46,891 bases of DNA from Geothermovivens sp964644845 (GTDB lineage Bacteria; Zhuqueibacterota; Zhuqueibacteria; Oleimicrobiales; Geothermoviventaceae), in assembly GCA_964644845.1 (NCBI GenBank), contig CAZXXS010000088.1, forward strand, positions 1 through 46,891, read 5' to 3'. The notes below the pieces were generated by a model, which was not told where the DNA came from, made no database searches, and worked only from the letters and a program-made list of their open reading frames with translations. Of the stretch, positions 26,123-35,178 are shown piece after piece. The translations under genes were made by a program, and so were the position numbers. Numbering within the stretch: position 1 is the stretch's first letter; each line of letters begins with the position of its first letter.

Positions 26123-27838
26123 CTACTCCTCCAGCAATTTCAGAGCGTTCTCGAGGCCGTTCTTGAAGGACACCGCACCTTCTTCCACCAGCACCTGCAG
26201 GTAGTCCCGAATCTCCTGCTTCACCTCGATAGCACCTCGGTGTTCAAAACGCGCACGCTGCAAAAACAACTCTACTTCCTCCGGGCGATGTCTCATGATG
26301 TCCCAGGCCTGCTGGGCGGCTTCCTTTTTATGCGTGTTGACCCACTCGATCGCTTTCTGAAGTTCCTCCACAAAAATCTCGACAATGTCGGGGTGCTCGC
26401 GAAGGAACTCGCCCTTCACCACAAGCCCGGCATTCGGCAAGTTCCCAATTCCTGGATGCACCTGTCTCCAAATGTCCCGGTACGCGATTGACTCGTGGGA
26501 GTCCTTCGTGTTGTAAAGAGCGTAGCTGGCCTCCGGCTCTCGCAACAGCACCGTGTCCGCTTCGCCTTTGACGAAAAGGTCCTTGATCTCTTCCGGACGA
26601 CCGAACGGGTTTCCGTACACAAATTCGAAGTCACTTGGGTCGTGTCCCGTCAGCCGCATCAGGTGGAAGGTTACCGCGGCAGGTGGTGCGTTCTTGAAAA
26701 GGGGCATGTGGATTCTGTGACCTTTCAAGTCCGCGAAGCTCTCCGCTTTGTAGCCGCGGGTCAGCACGTAGAAATTGTCCCAAACATCCACGGACAGCAT
26801 CTTGATGTCGACCCCGTTGTCGAACAGACGGGCAGCGGCCATTACGGCCGAGAAACTGAAATCAGCCCGCCCGTTCACAATCCAGGCCATGTGCTTCTCA
26901 GTTTCTTCCCACACCTTCAGCTCGTCGATCCGGACCCGATCCGTCAAACGCCGCGACTTCAGTAGCTGCATGATGATGGGGTACAGAATTGGCGTCGCCG
27001 ACTGGATGACGATCGGCACGCGTCCGTCCGCTACGTGTGCGGCTGCCGCCTTCTCCCGTCGAGGTTTGTAAAACCACACCTTGTAGCGAAACATCGCCAG
27101 TTTCTCGGTGTGGTGCTCAAAACCCATTCCCTCCAGCAAATTGATGAGCGGCACCGGCTCGAAAGCCTGCATTAGCGCGAAACCACGGCCCTCTGGCACC
27201 CGCTGCGCTACCTGCAAGATCTTTTCAAAAGGATCGGTTTTCTCAAAACGCACGTCGAGTACCGGAAAGTCGTCTTTCCTCGAGAGCCAGTCGTCCGTCT
27301 CCGGTTTCGGCGGAGTCTCGCAGTGGAAAGTGACACGCACCTCGTGGGGGCTGACGGTTTCCGTGTAGTGCTCACAGTTCAGGCTTTCAGCCATCCGTTT
27401 GAGCGGCACGGGGTCAAATTCGTTGACCACAGCCAGCGCTTCGTCCGGTTTCAACGCTTCGAGACGCTGGCTGAGTTCCGGTAAGAAAAAGTCTTCGCGT
27501 CCCCGCACATCGATTTCGTAGATACGCCGGACTTTGTCCAGCCAATCCGGTTTCTCGCCTGGTTCGGCAGTTTCCGAGGCGCTCTCTTTGATGCAGTCCG
27601 GAAACGCCGCGAACAGTTCCCTCTCCGTGCCGATTGCGCTGTTGACGGCGTGAAGAATCTCGCAAATCGACAACCCAGACAACCGCGCCACGTCGCCAAA
27701 AGTCGCCCACTTGGCAACAGTCTTGAAAATCAGCGGGTTGTTGAGTTTTTTCAGCTTGTCAGAAAGACCAACCAGAACATCTTTAAGCTCAGGATGCTCG
27801 TCGAGTGCTTTCTTGACCTTCGTGTCGGCCGTGATCAT
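26123..27838 (-). CDS. DUF1858-DUF2249-DUF2249-solute-binding fusion protein
   Basis: This 571-residue protein joins four modules. Residues 1-65 match DUF1858 (start MITADTKVKKALDEHPEL, then KTVAKWATFGDVARLSGL). Residues about 105-172 (YEIDVRGREDFFLPELSQRL, VNEFDPVPLKRM) and 191-258 (PVLDVRFEKTDPFEKILQV, QAFEPVPLINLL) are two DUF2249-like domains. Residues about 273-571 resemble an NMT1/SsuA-type substrate-binding protein (IVIQSATPILYPIIMQLLKS, DLKGHRIHMPLFKN, GEADTVLLREPEASY). There is no signal sequence, membrane helix, permease or ATPase gene, so an uptake role is unlikely; a cytoplasmic ligand sensor or carrier is inferred. AAAGGAGG lies 11 bp before the ATG at 27838; a TTG at 27844 is 5 bp from it and may be the true start. 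It is divergent from the redox operon. Confidence 0.8.
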   Translation of the reverse strand: MITADTKVKKALDEHPELKDVLVGLSDKLKKLNNPLIFKTVAKWATFGDVARLSGLSICEILHAVNSAIGTERELFAAFPDCIKESASETAEPGEKPDWLDKVRRIYEIDVRGREDFFLPELSQRLEALKPDEALAVVNEFDPVPLKRMAESLNCEHYTETVSPHEVRVTFHCETPPKPETDDWLSRKDDFPVLDVRFEKTDPFEKILQVAQRVPEGRGFALMQAFEPVPLINLLEGMGFEHHTEKLAMFRYKVWFYKPRREKAAAAHVADGRVPIVIQSATPILYPIIMQLLKSRRLTDRVRIDELKVWEETEKHMAWIVNGRADFSFSAVMAAARLFDNGVDIKMLSVDVWDNFYVLTRGYKAESFADLKGHRIHMPLFKNAPPAAVTFHLMRLTGHDPSDFEFVYGNPFGRPEEIKDLFVKGEADTVLLREPEASYALYNTKDSHESIAYRDIWRQVHPGIGNLPNAGLVVKGEFLREHPDIVEIFVEELQKAIEWVNTHKKEAAQQAWDIMRHRPEEVELFLQRARFEHRGAIEVKQEIRDYLQVLVEEGAVSFKNGLENALKLLEE

Positions 27839-28007
27839 TTCCAAGTAATCCTCCTTTCGCAAGCAGTAGCCACAAGAAGCGCTCAGGAATGTTGGATGCA
27901 CAGCCAGAGCTAAGGAGACATTTTCAGTCCGAATTGCGCAGGCACTTCATTCCTCAATTTCAAGACCCGTGCTCGGAAATTTGAAGGGTTCTGGAGGCTC
28001 AAAAGCC

Positions 28008-28036
28008 TTGTCGGATTCGGCAGACTTGCTTAAATT
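28008..28036 (+). promoter_or_regulatory. probable promoter of the redox/sugar operon
   Basis: TTGTCG (28008-28013), 17 bp, TAAATT (28031-28036), with a leader of about 50 nt before the ATG at 28092. The same -10 occurs before the aldolase and PpiD-like genes. Confidence 0.55.
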
Positions 28037-28091
28037 GTTAAGAACGGCAGGCTGAACTCCTTGCATCCACTGCTTACCCAAAGGAGTGTCA

Positions 28092-30740
28092 ATGGCACAG
28101 CACGAACCATTCCATTTCGACAGCCTTGAGCAACTTCTCTCCAAAGCCCGTGAACTCGGTCTGGATCTGCCGTTTTCCGAGAACGTTGACCTGTTGCTGC
28201 AGCCGCTTACTCTTGCTGGTCGAAAACTGGCCAACCGCCTGGCCATTCACCCGATGGAAGGCTTCGACGCCGACCACAACGGTCGACCAGGGGAACTGGC
28301 GTTTCGCCGCTACCAGCGTTACGCCGAAGGCGGTAGCAGCCTCATCTGGTTTGAAGCGACGGCGGTCGTACCCGAAGCACGTTCCAACCCCCACCAGTTT
28401 TACCTTCACCCCGGGAGCCTGGACACGTTCAAGCGTCTGGTAGAGTCAACCCGCCGTCAGGCTTACCGCGGACAAGAGCTCGTCCTCATCCTGCAGCTCA
28501 CACACTCCGGCCGCTACTCGAAGCCCGAGGGGAAACCCAGACCCATCATTGCGCACCACAGTCCCGTTCTCGACCCCCCGCTTGGGCTTCCTTCGGACTA
28601 CCCGCTGATCGGGGACGACGAGCTGGACGCACTCCAGGAGCGTTTTGTGGAAGCCGCCCGCCTCGCTGCCGAGGCCGGCTTTGACGGTGTGGACATCAAA
28701 GCTTGCCACCGCTACCTTGTGTCCGAATTGCACGCTTCCTTCACGCGGGAAAACAGCCGCTACGGCGGGACATTCGAAAACCGGACCCGTTTCTTGCGGG
28801 AAACAGCCGCCCAAATCCGTCGCGAGGTGCCGTCCCTCTTTGTGACCACGCGTCTCAACGTCTACGACGCCATTCCGTACCCATACGGCTTCGGTGTCGC
28901 GCGTGACGGAGCGCTTCGGCCTGATCTCACTGAACCGCTCGAACTGGTGCAGAGACTGATCGACCTCGGCATCCCGATTTTGAATGTGTCGATGGGTAAC
29001 CCCTACTTCAACCCCCACGTCGGTCGTCCCTACGACAAACCCATCGTGGGCCTGAACCCTCCGCAGGAGCATCCACTGGAAGGTGTAGCGCGGCTCATTC
29101 ACCTGGTGGGTGAGGTTCAGAAGGCTTTTCCCAACTTACCCGTTGTGGGAACCGGGTACAGCTGGCTGCGTCACTACTTCCCTTTCGTGGCCGCCGGGGT
29201 TGTCGAACGCGGTTTAGCCACGCTCATCGGTCAGGGCCGCGGCGCTTTTGCCTACCCGGATTCCGTCAGAGACCTGATTGAGAAGGGAAAACTACAACCC
29301 CGAAAAACCTGCGTCGCGTGTTCGGCCTGCACGCAGATCATGCGCGACGGAGGGCAAACCGGCTGCGTCATTCGTGACAACGCCGTGTACGGACCGGAGT
29401 ACCGCCGTCACCGCCGTGTGGCTCCGGACGTGCTTCGCAACGAGGCCGATCGCTGCTGGGACTGCGCCTTCGCCATGTGCCAGGCCGCGTGTCCCGTCCA
29501 CCTGGACATTCCGGGGTTCATCAAAGCCTACGGTCGTGGTGACCTGGAGCGCGCTTACGCAATCTTGATGGACCGCAACCCCTTGTCTGAGGTGTGCGCG
29601 CTCGTCTGCCCCGTCGAAGTCCTGTGCGAAGGTGCCTGCGTCGAGAATTTGTTGAATCTGCAGCCCGTGGGCATCGCCAGAATTCAACGCGCCATTGCCA
29701 GAGAAGCCCGTGAGCGGAAGCTGCCACCCTTTTCACTTCCGCCCACGCCGACAGGCCAGCACGTGGCCGTGATCGGCGCTGGTCCCGCTGGTCTCGCCTG
29801 CGCAGCCCAACTGCTGAAACAAGGTCACCACGTCACTCTGTACGACCGAGACAGCGCACCCGGCGGACTACCGCGGATTGTGATTCCCAATGAGCGCGTG
29901 TTGCCAGACGTCGTTGAAGCGGAAATCCAGCACCTTTTCAGCGAAGCCGAGCGCGCCAGGCGCCTTCATTTCGCCAAACAAGAGCTGGACGCCACACATC
30001 CGCTTCACTGGTTTCTGAAACGTCACCAGGCGATTTTCCTCGGGCTCGGGCTCCAGACCACTCAGCAACTACCAACGGCAACCCAGAGACCCGAAGGCGT
30101 GGAAGATGCGCTCTCTTTCCTCCGGCGTCTCAAAGGCGCCAGGGGTGCTCTGGAAGGTGCTACCGTGGCTGTGCTTGGTGGAGGAGCAACCGCGATGGAT
30201 GCCGCAACCGTGGCCCTGGAACAGGGGGCCCGGGACGTTTACCTGATTTACCGACGCTCGCTGGTAGAAATGCCAGCCTGGCCGGAGGAACAAAGACGCG
30301 CCCTGGAGCGCGGTGTTCACTTCCTCATTCTCAGTCAACCCTTAGACTACACCAGCGAAGACGGCCGCCTCACAGGCGTGATTGTCGCTCGTACGCTTCT
30401 TGGACCCGCCGACGACAGCGGCCGGCGGCGGCCACAGGTGGTGCCCAACAGCAGTTTCACATTGCCGGTGGACGTGGCCGTTGAGGCGCTCGGCCAGGAA
30501 CTGGACGAGAGAACACGATCGTTGCTACTCAGCGAGCTCGAATTCGAGGCAGACGGGACCGTGAAGGTCGACGAAGATTTTCGCACATCCCTCCGGGGCG
30601 TGTTTGCCGGGGGAGACCTCGTCAACGGAGGGTCTACCGTGGTACAGGCCGTGGCGGAAGGTCTGCGAGCCGCCGGAGCCATTGACCGTTACCTCAACGA
30701 CACGGCGGGCTCCCGACCAAACAGCGCGAAACGCACCTGA
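28092..30740 (+). CDS. Old Yellow Enzyme fused to GltD-like NAD(P)H-flavin module
   Basis: This 882-residue fusion has three parts. About 30-400 is an FMN TIM barrel of the OYE/2,4-dienoyl-CoA reductase family (LAIHPMEGF, LQLTHSGRYSKP, SRYGGTFENRTRFL). The usual HGAH motif is KACH here. Cys407, 410, 413 and 425 form the family's [4Fe-4S] site. About 435-545 is the cysteine-rich GltD/DPD N-terminal domain (C-x2-C-x4-C-x3-CP, then C-x3-CP...C-x3-C, two more clusters). About 555-870 is an FAD/NAD(P)H-binding module (VAVIGAGPAGLACAA, VAVLGGGATAMDAA, YRRSLVEMPA, VFAGGDLVNGGSTVV). Electrons would run NAD(P)H to FAD to clusters to FMN and reduce an unsaturated substrate. AAAGGAG sits 5 bp before the ATG at 28092. 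It is the first gene of the operon. Confidence 0.88.
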   Translation: MAQHEPFHFDSLEQLLSKARELGLDLPFSENVDLLLQPLTLAGRKLANRLAIHPMEGFDADHNGRPGELAFRRYQRYAEGGSSLIWFEATAVVPEARSNPHQFYLHPGSLDTFKRLVESTRRQAYRGQELVLILQLTHSGRYSKPEGKPRPIIAHHSPVLDPPLGLPSDYPLIGDDELDALQERFVEAARLAAEAGFDGVDIKACHRYLVSELHASFTRENSRYGGTFENRTRFLRETAAQIRREVPSLFVTTRLNVYDAIPYPYGFGVARDGALRPDLTEPLELVQRLIDLGIPILNVSMGNPYFNPHVGRPYDKPIVGLNPPQEHPLEGVARLIHLVGEVQKAFPNLPVVGTGYSWLRHYFPFVAAGVVERGLATLIGQGRGAFAYPDSVRDLIEKGKLQPRKTCVACSACTQIMRDGGQTGCVIRDNAVYGPEYRRHRRVAPDVLRNEADRCWDCAFAMCQAACPVHLDIPGFIKAYGRGDLERAYAILMDRNPLSEVCALVCPVEVLCEGACVENLLNLQPVGIARIQRAIAREARERKLPPFSLPPTPTGQHVAVIGAGPAGLACAAQLLKQGHHVTLYDRDSAPGGLPRIVIPNERVLPDVVEAEIQHLFSEAERARRLHFAKQELDATHPLHWFLKRHQAIFLGLGLQTTQQLPTATQRPEGVEDALSFLRRLKGARGALEGATVAVLGGGATAMDAATVALEQGARDVYLIYRRSLVEMPAWPEEQRRALERGVHFLILSQPLDYTSEDGRLTGVIVARTLLGPADDSGRRRPQVVPNSSFTLPVDVAVEALGQELDERTRSLLLSELEFEADGTVKVDEDFRTSLRGVFAGGDLVNGGSTVVQAVAEGLRAAGAIDRYLNDTAGSRPNSAKRT

Positions 30741-30759
30741 GCTCAGTGCGTCCAGACGG

Positions 30760-30786
30760 TCAATTCAGGTTTACCAATTGAATTGA
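30760..30786 (+). promoter_or_regulatory. 7-bp inverted repeat between operon genes
   Basis: TCAATTC (30760-30766) and GAATTGA (30780-30786) are perfect inverted arms 13 bp apart, in the 208-bp gap before the flavoprotein gene. They may be an operator or a small RNA processing hairpin. The rest of the gap holds no gene. Confidence 0.3.
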
Positions 30787-30948
30787 GCAAACAAAGGGGA
30801 CAAAGGGACAACGTTGCTCTCTCAGATCTAATTGAAGGTCTCGAGCTGCAGCGACAAGCTTACGCCAAAACCAAGCCTAACCCAACGAGCAAATTCCGAA
30901 CGGCCGTCAAAATCCACCCCGGAACGAACTCAACTTGAGGATTGGCCA

Positions 30949-32958
30949 ATGGAGACATCCCGCGTGCAAATCGGTGAGTTTTCCGTGCCCGTCTACACGA
31001 TGAACACGCTAATCGTTGGCAGTGGTGCGGCAGCACTCGGCGCTGCGGTCAACCTGCTGCGTCAGGGCGTGACCGATTTGGCCATCGTCACAGAACAGTG
31101 GGGAGGCGGAACCAGTAACAACGCCGGTTCTGACAAACAAACGTACTACAAGCTTTCTCTGGCGGGCGATGTTCCTGACTCCCCTTACCAGATGGCACGC
31201 GATCTGTTCGCCGGCGGCTGCATGCACGGGGACTTAGCCCTTTGCGAAGCTCAGGGTTCAGCTCAGGCCTTCTTCAACCTGGTGAGTCTGGGAGTACCCT
31301 TCCCGCATGACCGTTACGGCGGCTACGTGGGCTACAAAACCGACCACGACCCCCGGCAGCGCGCCACTTCAGCTGGGCCCCGAACCTCGCATTTCATGTT
31401 CGAGCGCCTGGCCGCAGAGGTTCAGAAACACAACGTCCCGATCTTCGACGCCCACGACGTGATCGCGCTCCTCACCGAAAAGGACAACGGCGAAACCCGT
31501 GTTGTGGGAGCGGTGGCTCTGGATAAGCACAACCTGGATTCGCCCACACGGGGTTTCGTTCTCTTCAACGCTACCAACGTTGTTCTGGGCACGGGCGGTC
31601 CTGCAGCCATTTACAAAACGTCCGTCTACCCGGAGAGCCAAACGGGATCCACCGGAATGGCTCTGGAAATTGGCGCGGTCGGCAACAACCTCACCGAATC
31701 GCAGTACGGTCTGGCCTCCATCAAGTTCCGCTGGAACGTGTCCGGAACGTACCAGCAGGTCATCCCGCGCTACATTTCCACCGCCCAGGACGGAAGCGAT
31801 GAACGCGAGTTTCTCAACGACTATTTTCCCAGCATGAGCAAATTGGCCACGGCCATTTTTCTGAAAGGTTACCAGTGGCCTTTTGACCCCCGTAAGGTGC
31901 ACAACCACGGCTCGTCGCTGATCGACATTCTGGTTTACCAGGAGACGGTGGTCCGAGGTCGCCGCGTTTTCCTGGACTTTCGCCGTAATCCGAGCGGTGC
32001 AGGTAAGCTGGAGGACTTCTCCTTCGATCTTCTCGAGAAAGAGGCCTACGAGTACCTGGAGAAGTCCGGCGCGCTTTTCGGCACCCCGATCGAGCGTCTG
32101 GCCAAGATGAACCAGCCGGCCATCGACTTGTACAAAGACCACGGCATCGACATCACCCGCGAGCCGCTGGAAATTGCGGTGTGCGCGCAGCACAACAACG
32201 GCGGGTTGAAGGTGAACATTTGGTGGGAAACCAGTGTAAAGCACCTTTTCGCCGTCGGCGAAGTCGCAGGAACGCACGGCGTGTACCGCCCTGGAGGGGC
32301 TTCTCTGAACGCAGGTCAGGTGGGCGGTGCTCGAGCTGCCCTGTTCATCGCCAAGCGGTACGCGTCTGCGCCACCTCCTGTTGCACAGTTCGCAGACCGA
32401 GTGCGCGACCAGGTAGCGGCCAAACTTCGGCGAGCCGAAGAAATGCTGGATCCTTCTGTGGAAAGCGACGCGGCCGTCTGGCGGTTACGGGATGAGCTTC
32501 AGGAGCGGATGTCTTCCGCGGGCGCCGTGATTCGAGATCCGGCCAAAATCGGCGACGCTGTTCGGGCCGCGTGGAACCTGTGGCAACGGATGCAGCACGA
32601 ATTGCGGGTAGCCAGTCCAAAGCACCTGCCGGCCGCGTTTAAGAATCTGGACCTCTGTCTGACCCACTGCGTTTACCTGGAGGCAATTCGCGAGTACCTG
32701 GAACGCGGTGGCAAAAGCCGGGGATCGTACCTCGTTCTCGACCCGCACGGCGACAAGCCTACCGACGAGCTAAGCGACGAGTGGCGCTTCACACTCGTCG
32801 AGCCCCAGGACTTCGTCAGTCAGAAAATCCTGGAGGTCCGCTACAAGGGCAACACGGACGTGGAAAAAGCGTGGGTCGACATTCGCCCCATTCCGGAAGA
32901 AGACACGTGGTTTGAGAACGTGTGGAACGATTACATGCGCGACCGAATCGTGAGGTGA
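30949..32958 (+). CDS. FAD-binding flavoprotein of the fumarate reductase/succinate dehydrogenase family
   Basis: This 669-residue soluble flavoprotein has the dinucleotide motif NTLIVGSGAAALGAAVNLL at about 18-36, a FAD-site loop WGGGTSNNAGSDKQTYYK, a conserved VVLGTGGPAAIYKTS strand and, near residue 430-460, LFAVGEVAGTHGVYRPGGASLNAGQVGGARAA, the glycine-rich end of the FAD domain in the FrdA/SdhA/aspartate oxidase family. A helical C-terminal domain follows. The family oxidises or reduces C-C bonds; the substrate here is unknown and the closest relatives I can recall are unnamed FAD-binding proteins. GAGG is 8 bp before the ATG at 30949; a frame open upstream to 30832 is unsupported. It is followed after 4 bp by the SDR gene. 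Confidence 0.82.
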   Translation: METSRVQIGEFSVPVYTMNTLIVGSGAAALGAAVNLLRQGVTDLAIVTEQWGGGTSNNAGSDKQTYYKLSLAGDVPDSPYQMARDLFAGGCMHGDLALCEAQGSAQAFFNLVSLGVPFPHDRYGGYVGYKTDHDPRQRATSAGPRTSHFMFERLAAEVQKHNVPIFDAHDVIALLTEKDNGETRVVGAVALDKHNLDSPTRGFVLFNATNVVLGTGGPAAIYKTSVYPESQTGSTGMALEIGAVGNNLTESQYGLASIKFRWNVSGTYQQVIPRYISTAQDGSDEREFLNDYFPSMSKLATAIFLKGYQWPFDPRKVHNHGSSLIDILVYQETVVRGRRVFLDFRRNPSGAGKLEDFSFDLLEKEAYEYLEKSGALFGTPIERLAKMNQPAIDLYKDHGIDITREPLEIAVCAQHNNGGLKVNIWWETSVKHLFAVGEVAGTHGVYRPGGASLNAGQVGGARAALFIAKRYASAPPPVAQFADRVRDQVAAKLRRAEEMLDPSVESDAAVWRLRDELQERMSSAGAVIRDPAKIGDAVRAAWNLWQRMQHELRVASPKHLPAAFKNLDLCLTHCVYLEAIREYLERGGKSRGSYLVLDPHGDKPTDELSDEWRFTLVEPQDFVSQKILEVRYKGNTDVEKAWVDIRPIPEEDTWFENVWNDYMRDRIVR

Positions 32959-32962
32959 ACTC

Positions 32963-33754
32963 ATGAGCGAGAAACGAGTAGCCCTGGTCACTGGTGCCGG
33001 ACAAGGCATCGGCCGGGGAATCGTGCTGGAATTGGCCCGTCAGGGGTACGACGTGGTCGGCCTGGATGTGGTGTTCGATCCCGAGAATCACACGAAAGGG
33101 CTCTTCGAGGTCAAAGACCGGGTTGAGGAGCTCGGGCAACGCTTTTTCCCCGTTAGAGCCGACGTGGCAGCCGTGGACACGCACGAGGCGCTGCTGGATC
33201 ACATCCTGGCCGAAGTGGACCACGTCGATGTTTTGGTCAACAACGCGGGCGTGGCGCCCAAAGTCCGCCTCGACATCCTGGAAACGACACCGGAGAGCTA
33301 CGACCGGGTGATGGCCATCAACACACGCGGAGCCTTCTTCCTGACGCAGAAAGTAGCCCGCCACATGGTCGAACGGGCTGAGCAAAACCCGGCGCTTCGG
33401 CAGTACATCGTGTTCATCACGTCCGTTTCGGCCTACGTGTCCTCACCATCCCGTGCAGAGTACTGCGCTTCCAAGGCTGCCCTCAGCATGATTGCCCGCA
33501 CCTACGCGGATCGCCTCGCTGCACACCGGATCAACGTGTACGAGATTCGCCCGGGGATCATTCAGACGGACATGACAGCGGTTGTCAAAGAGAAGTACGA
33601 CAAGCTGATTGCTGAGGGCTTGGTTCCCCAACGGCGCTGGGGACTTCCCGAGGACGTGGGCAAAGCCGTGGTGGGTCTCGTGTCGGGCCAGTTCGACTAC
33701 TCCACCGGCGCCATTTTGGAAGTGAGCGGCGGGATGAACATCCCGAGGTTGTAG
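32963..33754 (+). CDS. short-chain dehydrogenase/reductase (SDR)
   Basis: This classical SDR of 263 residues has the cofactor loop TGAGQGIG (10-17), NNAGVA, SAYVSSPSRAEYCASK with Tyr167 and Lys171 as the catalytic pair, and RPGIIQTDMTA. Asp34-35 after the second strand (GLDVVF) suggests NAD over NADP. It probably oxidises a sugar, polyol or uronate alcohol; many members are mis-called 3-oxoacyl reductases, and no fatty-acid genes are nearby. GAGGTG overlaps the preceding stop at 32958, so translation is likely coupled. The substrate is unknown. Confidence 0.87.
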   Translation: MSEKRVALVTGAGQGIGRGIVLELARQGYDVVGLDVVFDPENHTKGLFEVKDRVEELGQRFFPVRADVAAVDTHEALLDHILAEVDHVDVLVNNAGVAPKVRLDILETTPESYDRVMAINTRGAFFLTQKVARHMVERAEQNPALRQYIVFITSVSAYVSSPSRAEYCASKAALSMIARTYADRLAAHRINVYEIRPGIIQTDMTAVVKEKYDKLIAEGLVPQRRWGLPEDVGKAVVGLVSGQFDYSTGAILEVSGGMNIPRL

Positions 33755-33835
33755 CGGACACACGGGAGAATCTGTGACCGCGCCATCTTCACAAATCCGG
33801 CTAGAACGCAGGCGGGTACAAACCGACAACTGCAA

Positions 33836-35176
33836 ATGCTGAACACACGAGCCACGATCGCAAGCATTCTGCGTACCCACCTCCAGGTCCTTCTCTCCAG
33901 GTTGGAGCGCGACCCACACTACGGCTTCGTAGACACCAAATTCAGCACGCTCGACGGGCACGACTTCCCCGACACAGATCCCATTCGCGGACGCCAGTCT
34001 GTTTACGGCTGGATTCAAGCCCGCGCCCTGGAAGCCCTGGCGGAACATGGCCGCTGGTTACAAAGCGATGCGCACCTCGGCGCAACGCAGCATCAAAACC
34101 CGGTCAAGCGCCTCAAGGATGCCCTGCCCCAGCTCGTGGAACGCACATTGGCCGTTCGCTCCCGCACCGGCGGACACCTCCCCTTCGTCTTTCGTCCAGA
34201 CGGCACGCCGCTCGCCGTCGAACAGTCCGGAGCACTCCGTCCCGCCCCACCACCGCCAGCCAGCACCTACGGCGATCTGTTTCTGGCCAAAGGGCTGATC
34301 GCGGCAGGAGCCTTCCTGAGTAACCCAGAGCTCCGGGAGCAGGGTTTTACCTTGCTTACCGAGGTCTTGACCGACATCGAGACCAACCGTTTCCGGAGCA
34401 ACCAGCAGCCTTTGCGTCCTCCTCACCGTAGCAACTGGACCTCATGCCGCCAAGAGGAAGGCCCGTGGATGATCGCTCTGGGAGCCCTGGAATTGGCTTA
34501 CCGCGAAAGCCAGAATCCCGAATGGCTGACGAAAGCGATCTCGTTCATCCGACGTCTGACGGAACGGCACCTGAATCTCGGCCAGTTCCCTGAGTTGGCG
34601 TTCCTCGATTTTGTGGAAACGCTGACACCAGACGGGCAGCCCCTAATTCGCTCCGGCCGAATTGTTTGTGTACCCGGACACGTGCTCGAATTCGTCGGGC
34701 TCAGCGCCAAAATCCTCCTACGGGTCCGCGCGGTCCCGTCGCTGCCAGAGAAGTTTCAACGCACGGTCCGGCGGGTGACAGCCCTACTCCCGGAACTCTT
34801 TCTGCACACTTTCGAACTTGGCTACCAGCCAGAACCAGGCGGAATTGTCGCTTCAGTAGACCTGACCGCCAGGCGACCGCTGGACGCAAATCTTCCCTGG
34901 TGGGCAGTTCCCGAAGCGCTACGGGCCGCGGAGCTCGTGCTGCACCTTGACCTGGATCCACAAACGGCATCAAAACTCGCTGAAGCCCGGAATCGCCTCT
35001 TGGGCGACCTCCTCGTGTACTGGGTGAATCCCAAAGCCCACTTCTGGCTTTTCCAGACCCGCGACGCCGCCGGCAACCCTCTGGACTCCATCCCTGCCAC
35101 CCCAGACGCCGATCCTGCCTACCACACCGGTTTGAGCTTGCTCGATTTGCTGGAACCACCAGGCCAGGAGATTTGA
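33836..35176 (+). CDS. N-acylglucosamine 2-epimerase (AGE) superfamily protein
   Basis: This 446-residue protein has the alpha/alpha six-barrel helix pairs of the AGE/cellobiose epimerase/YihS superfamily. Markers are SVYGWIQARALEALAEHGRWL, VCVPGHVLEFVGLSA with His282 in the PGH motif, LPWWAVPEALRAAEL and DPAYHTGLSLLDLL with His430. His282 and His430 are placed like the two catalytic His residues of AGE enzymes. It may epimerise or isomerise a free sugar, or be a hydrolase of the same fold. The ribosome site before the ATG at 33836 is weak, and an 81-bp gap separates it from the SDR gene. Downstream spacing to the next gene is 2 bp. Confidence 0.75.
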   Translation: MLNTRATIASILRTHLQVLLSRLERDPHYGFVDTKFSTLDGHDFPDTDPIRGRQSVYGWIQARALEALAEHGRWLQSDAHLGATQHQNPVKRLKDALPQLVERTLAVRSRTGGHLPFVFRPDGTPLAVEQSGALRPAPPPPASTYGDLFLAKGLIAAGAFLSNPELREQGFTLLTEVLTDIETNRFRSNQQPLRPPHRSNWTSCRQEEGPWMIALGALELAYRESQNPEWLTKAISFIRRLTERHLNLGQFPELAFLDFVETLTPDGQPLIRSGRIVCVPGHVLEFVGLSAKILLRVRAVPSLPEKFQRTVRRVTALLPELFLHTFELGYQPEPGGIVASVDLTARRPLDANLPWWAVPEALRAAELVLHLDLDPQTASKLAEARNRLLGDLLVYWVNPKAHFWLFQTRDAAGNPLDSIPATPDADPAYHTGLSLLDLLEPPGQEI

Positions 35177-35178
35177 CC

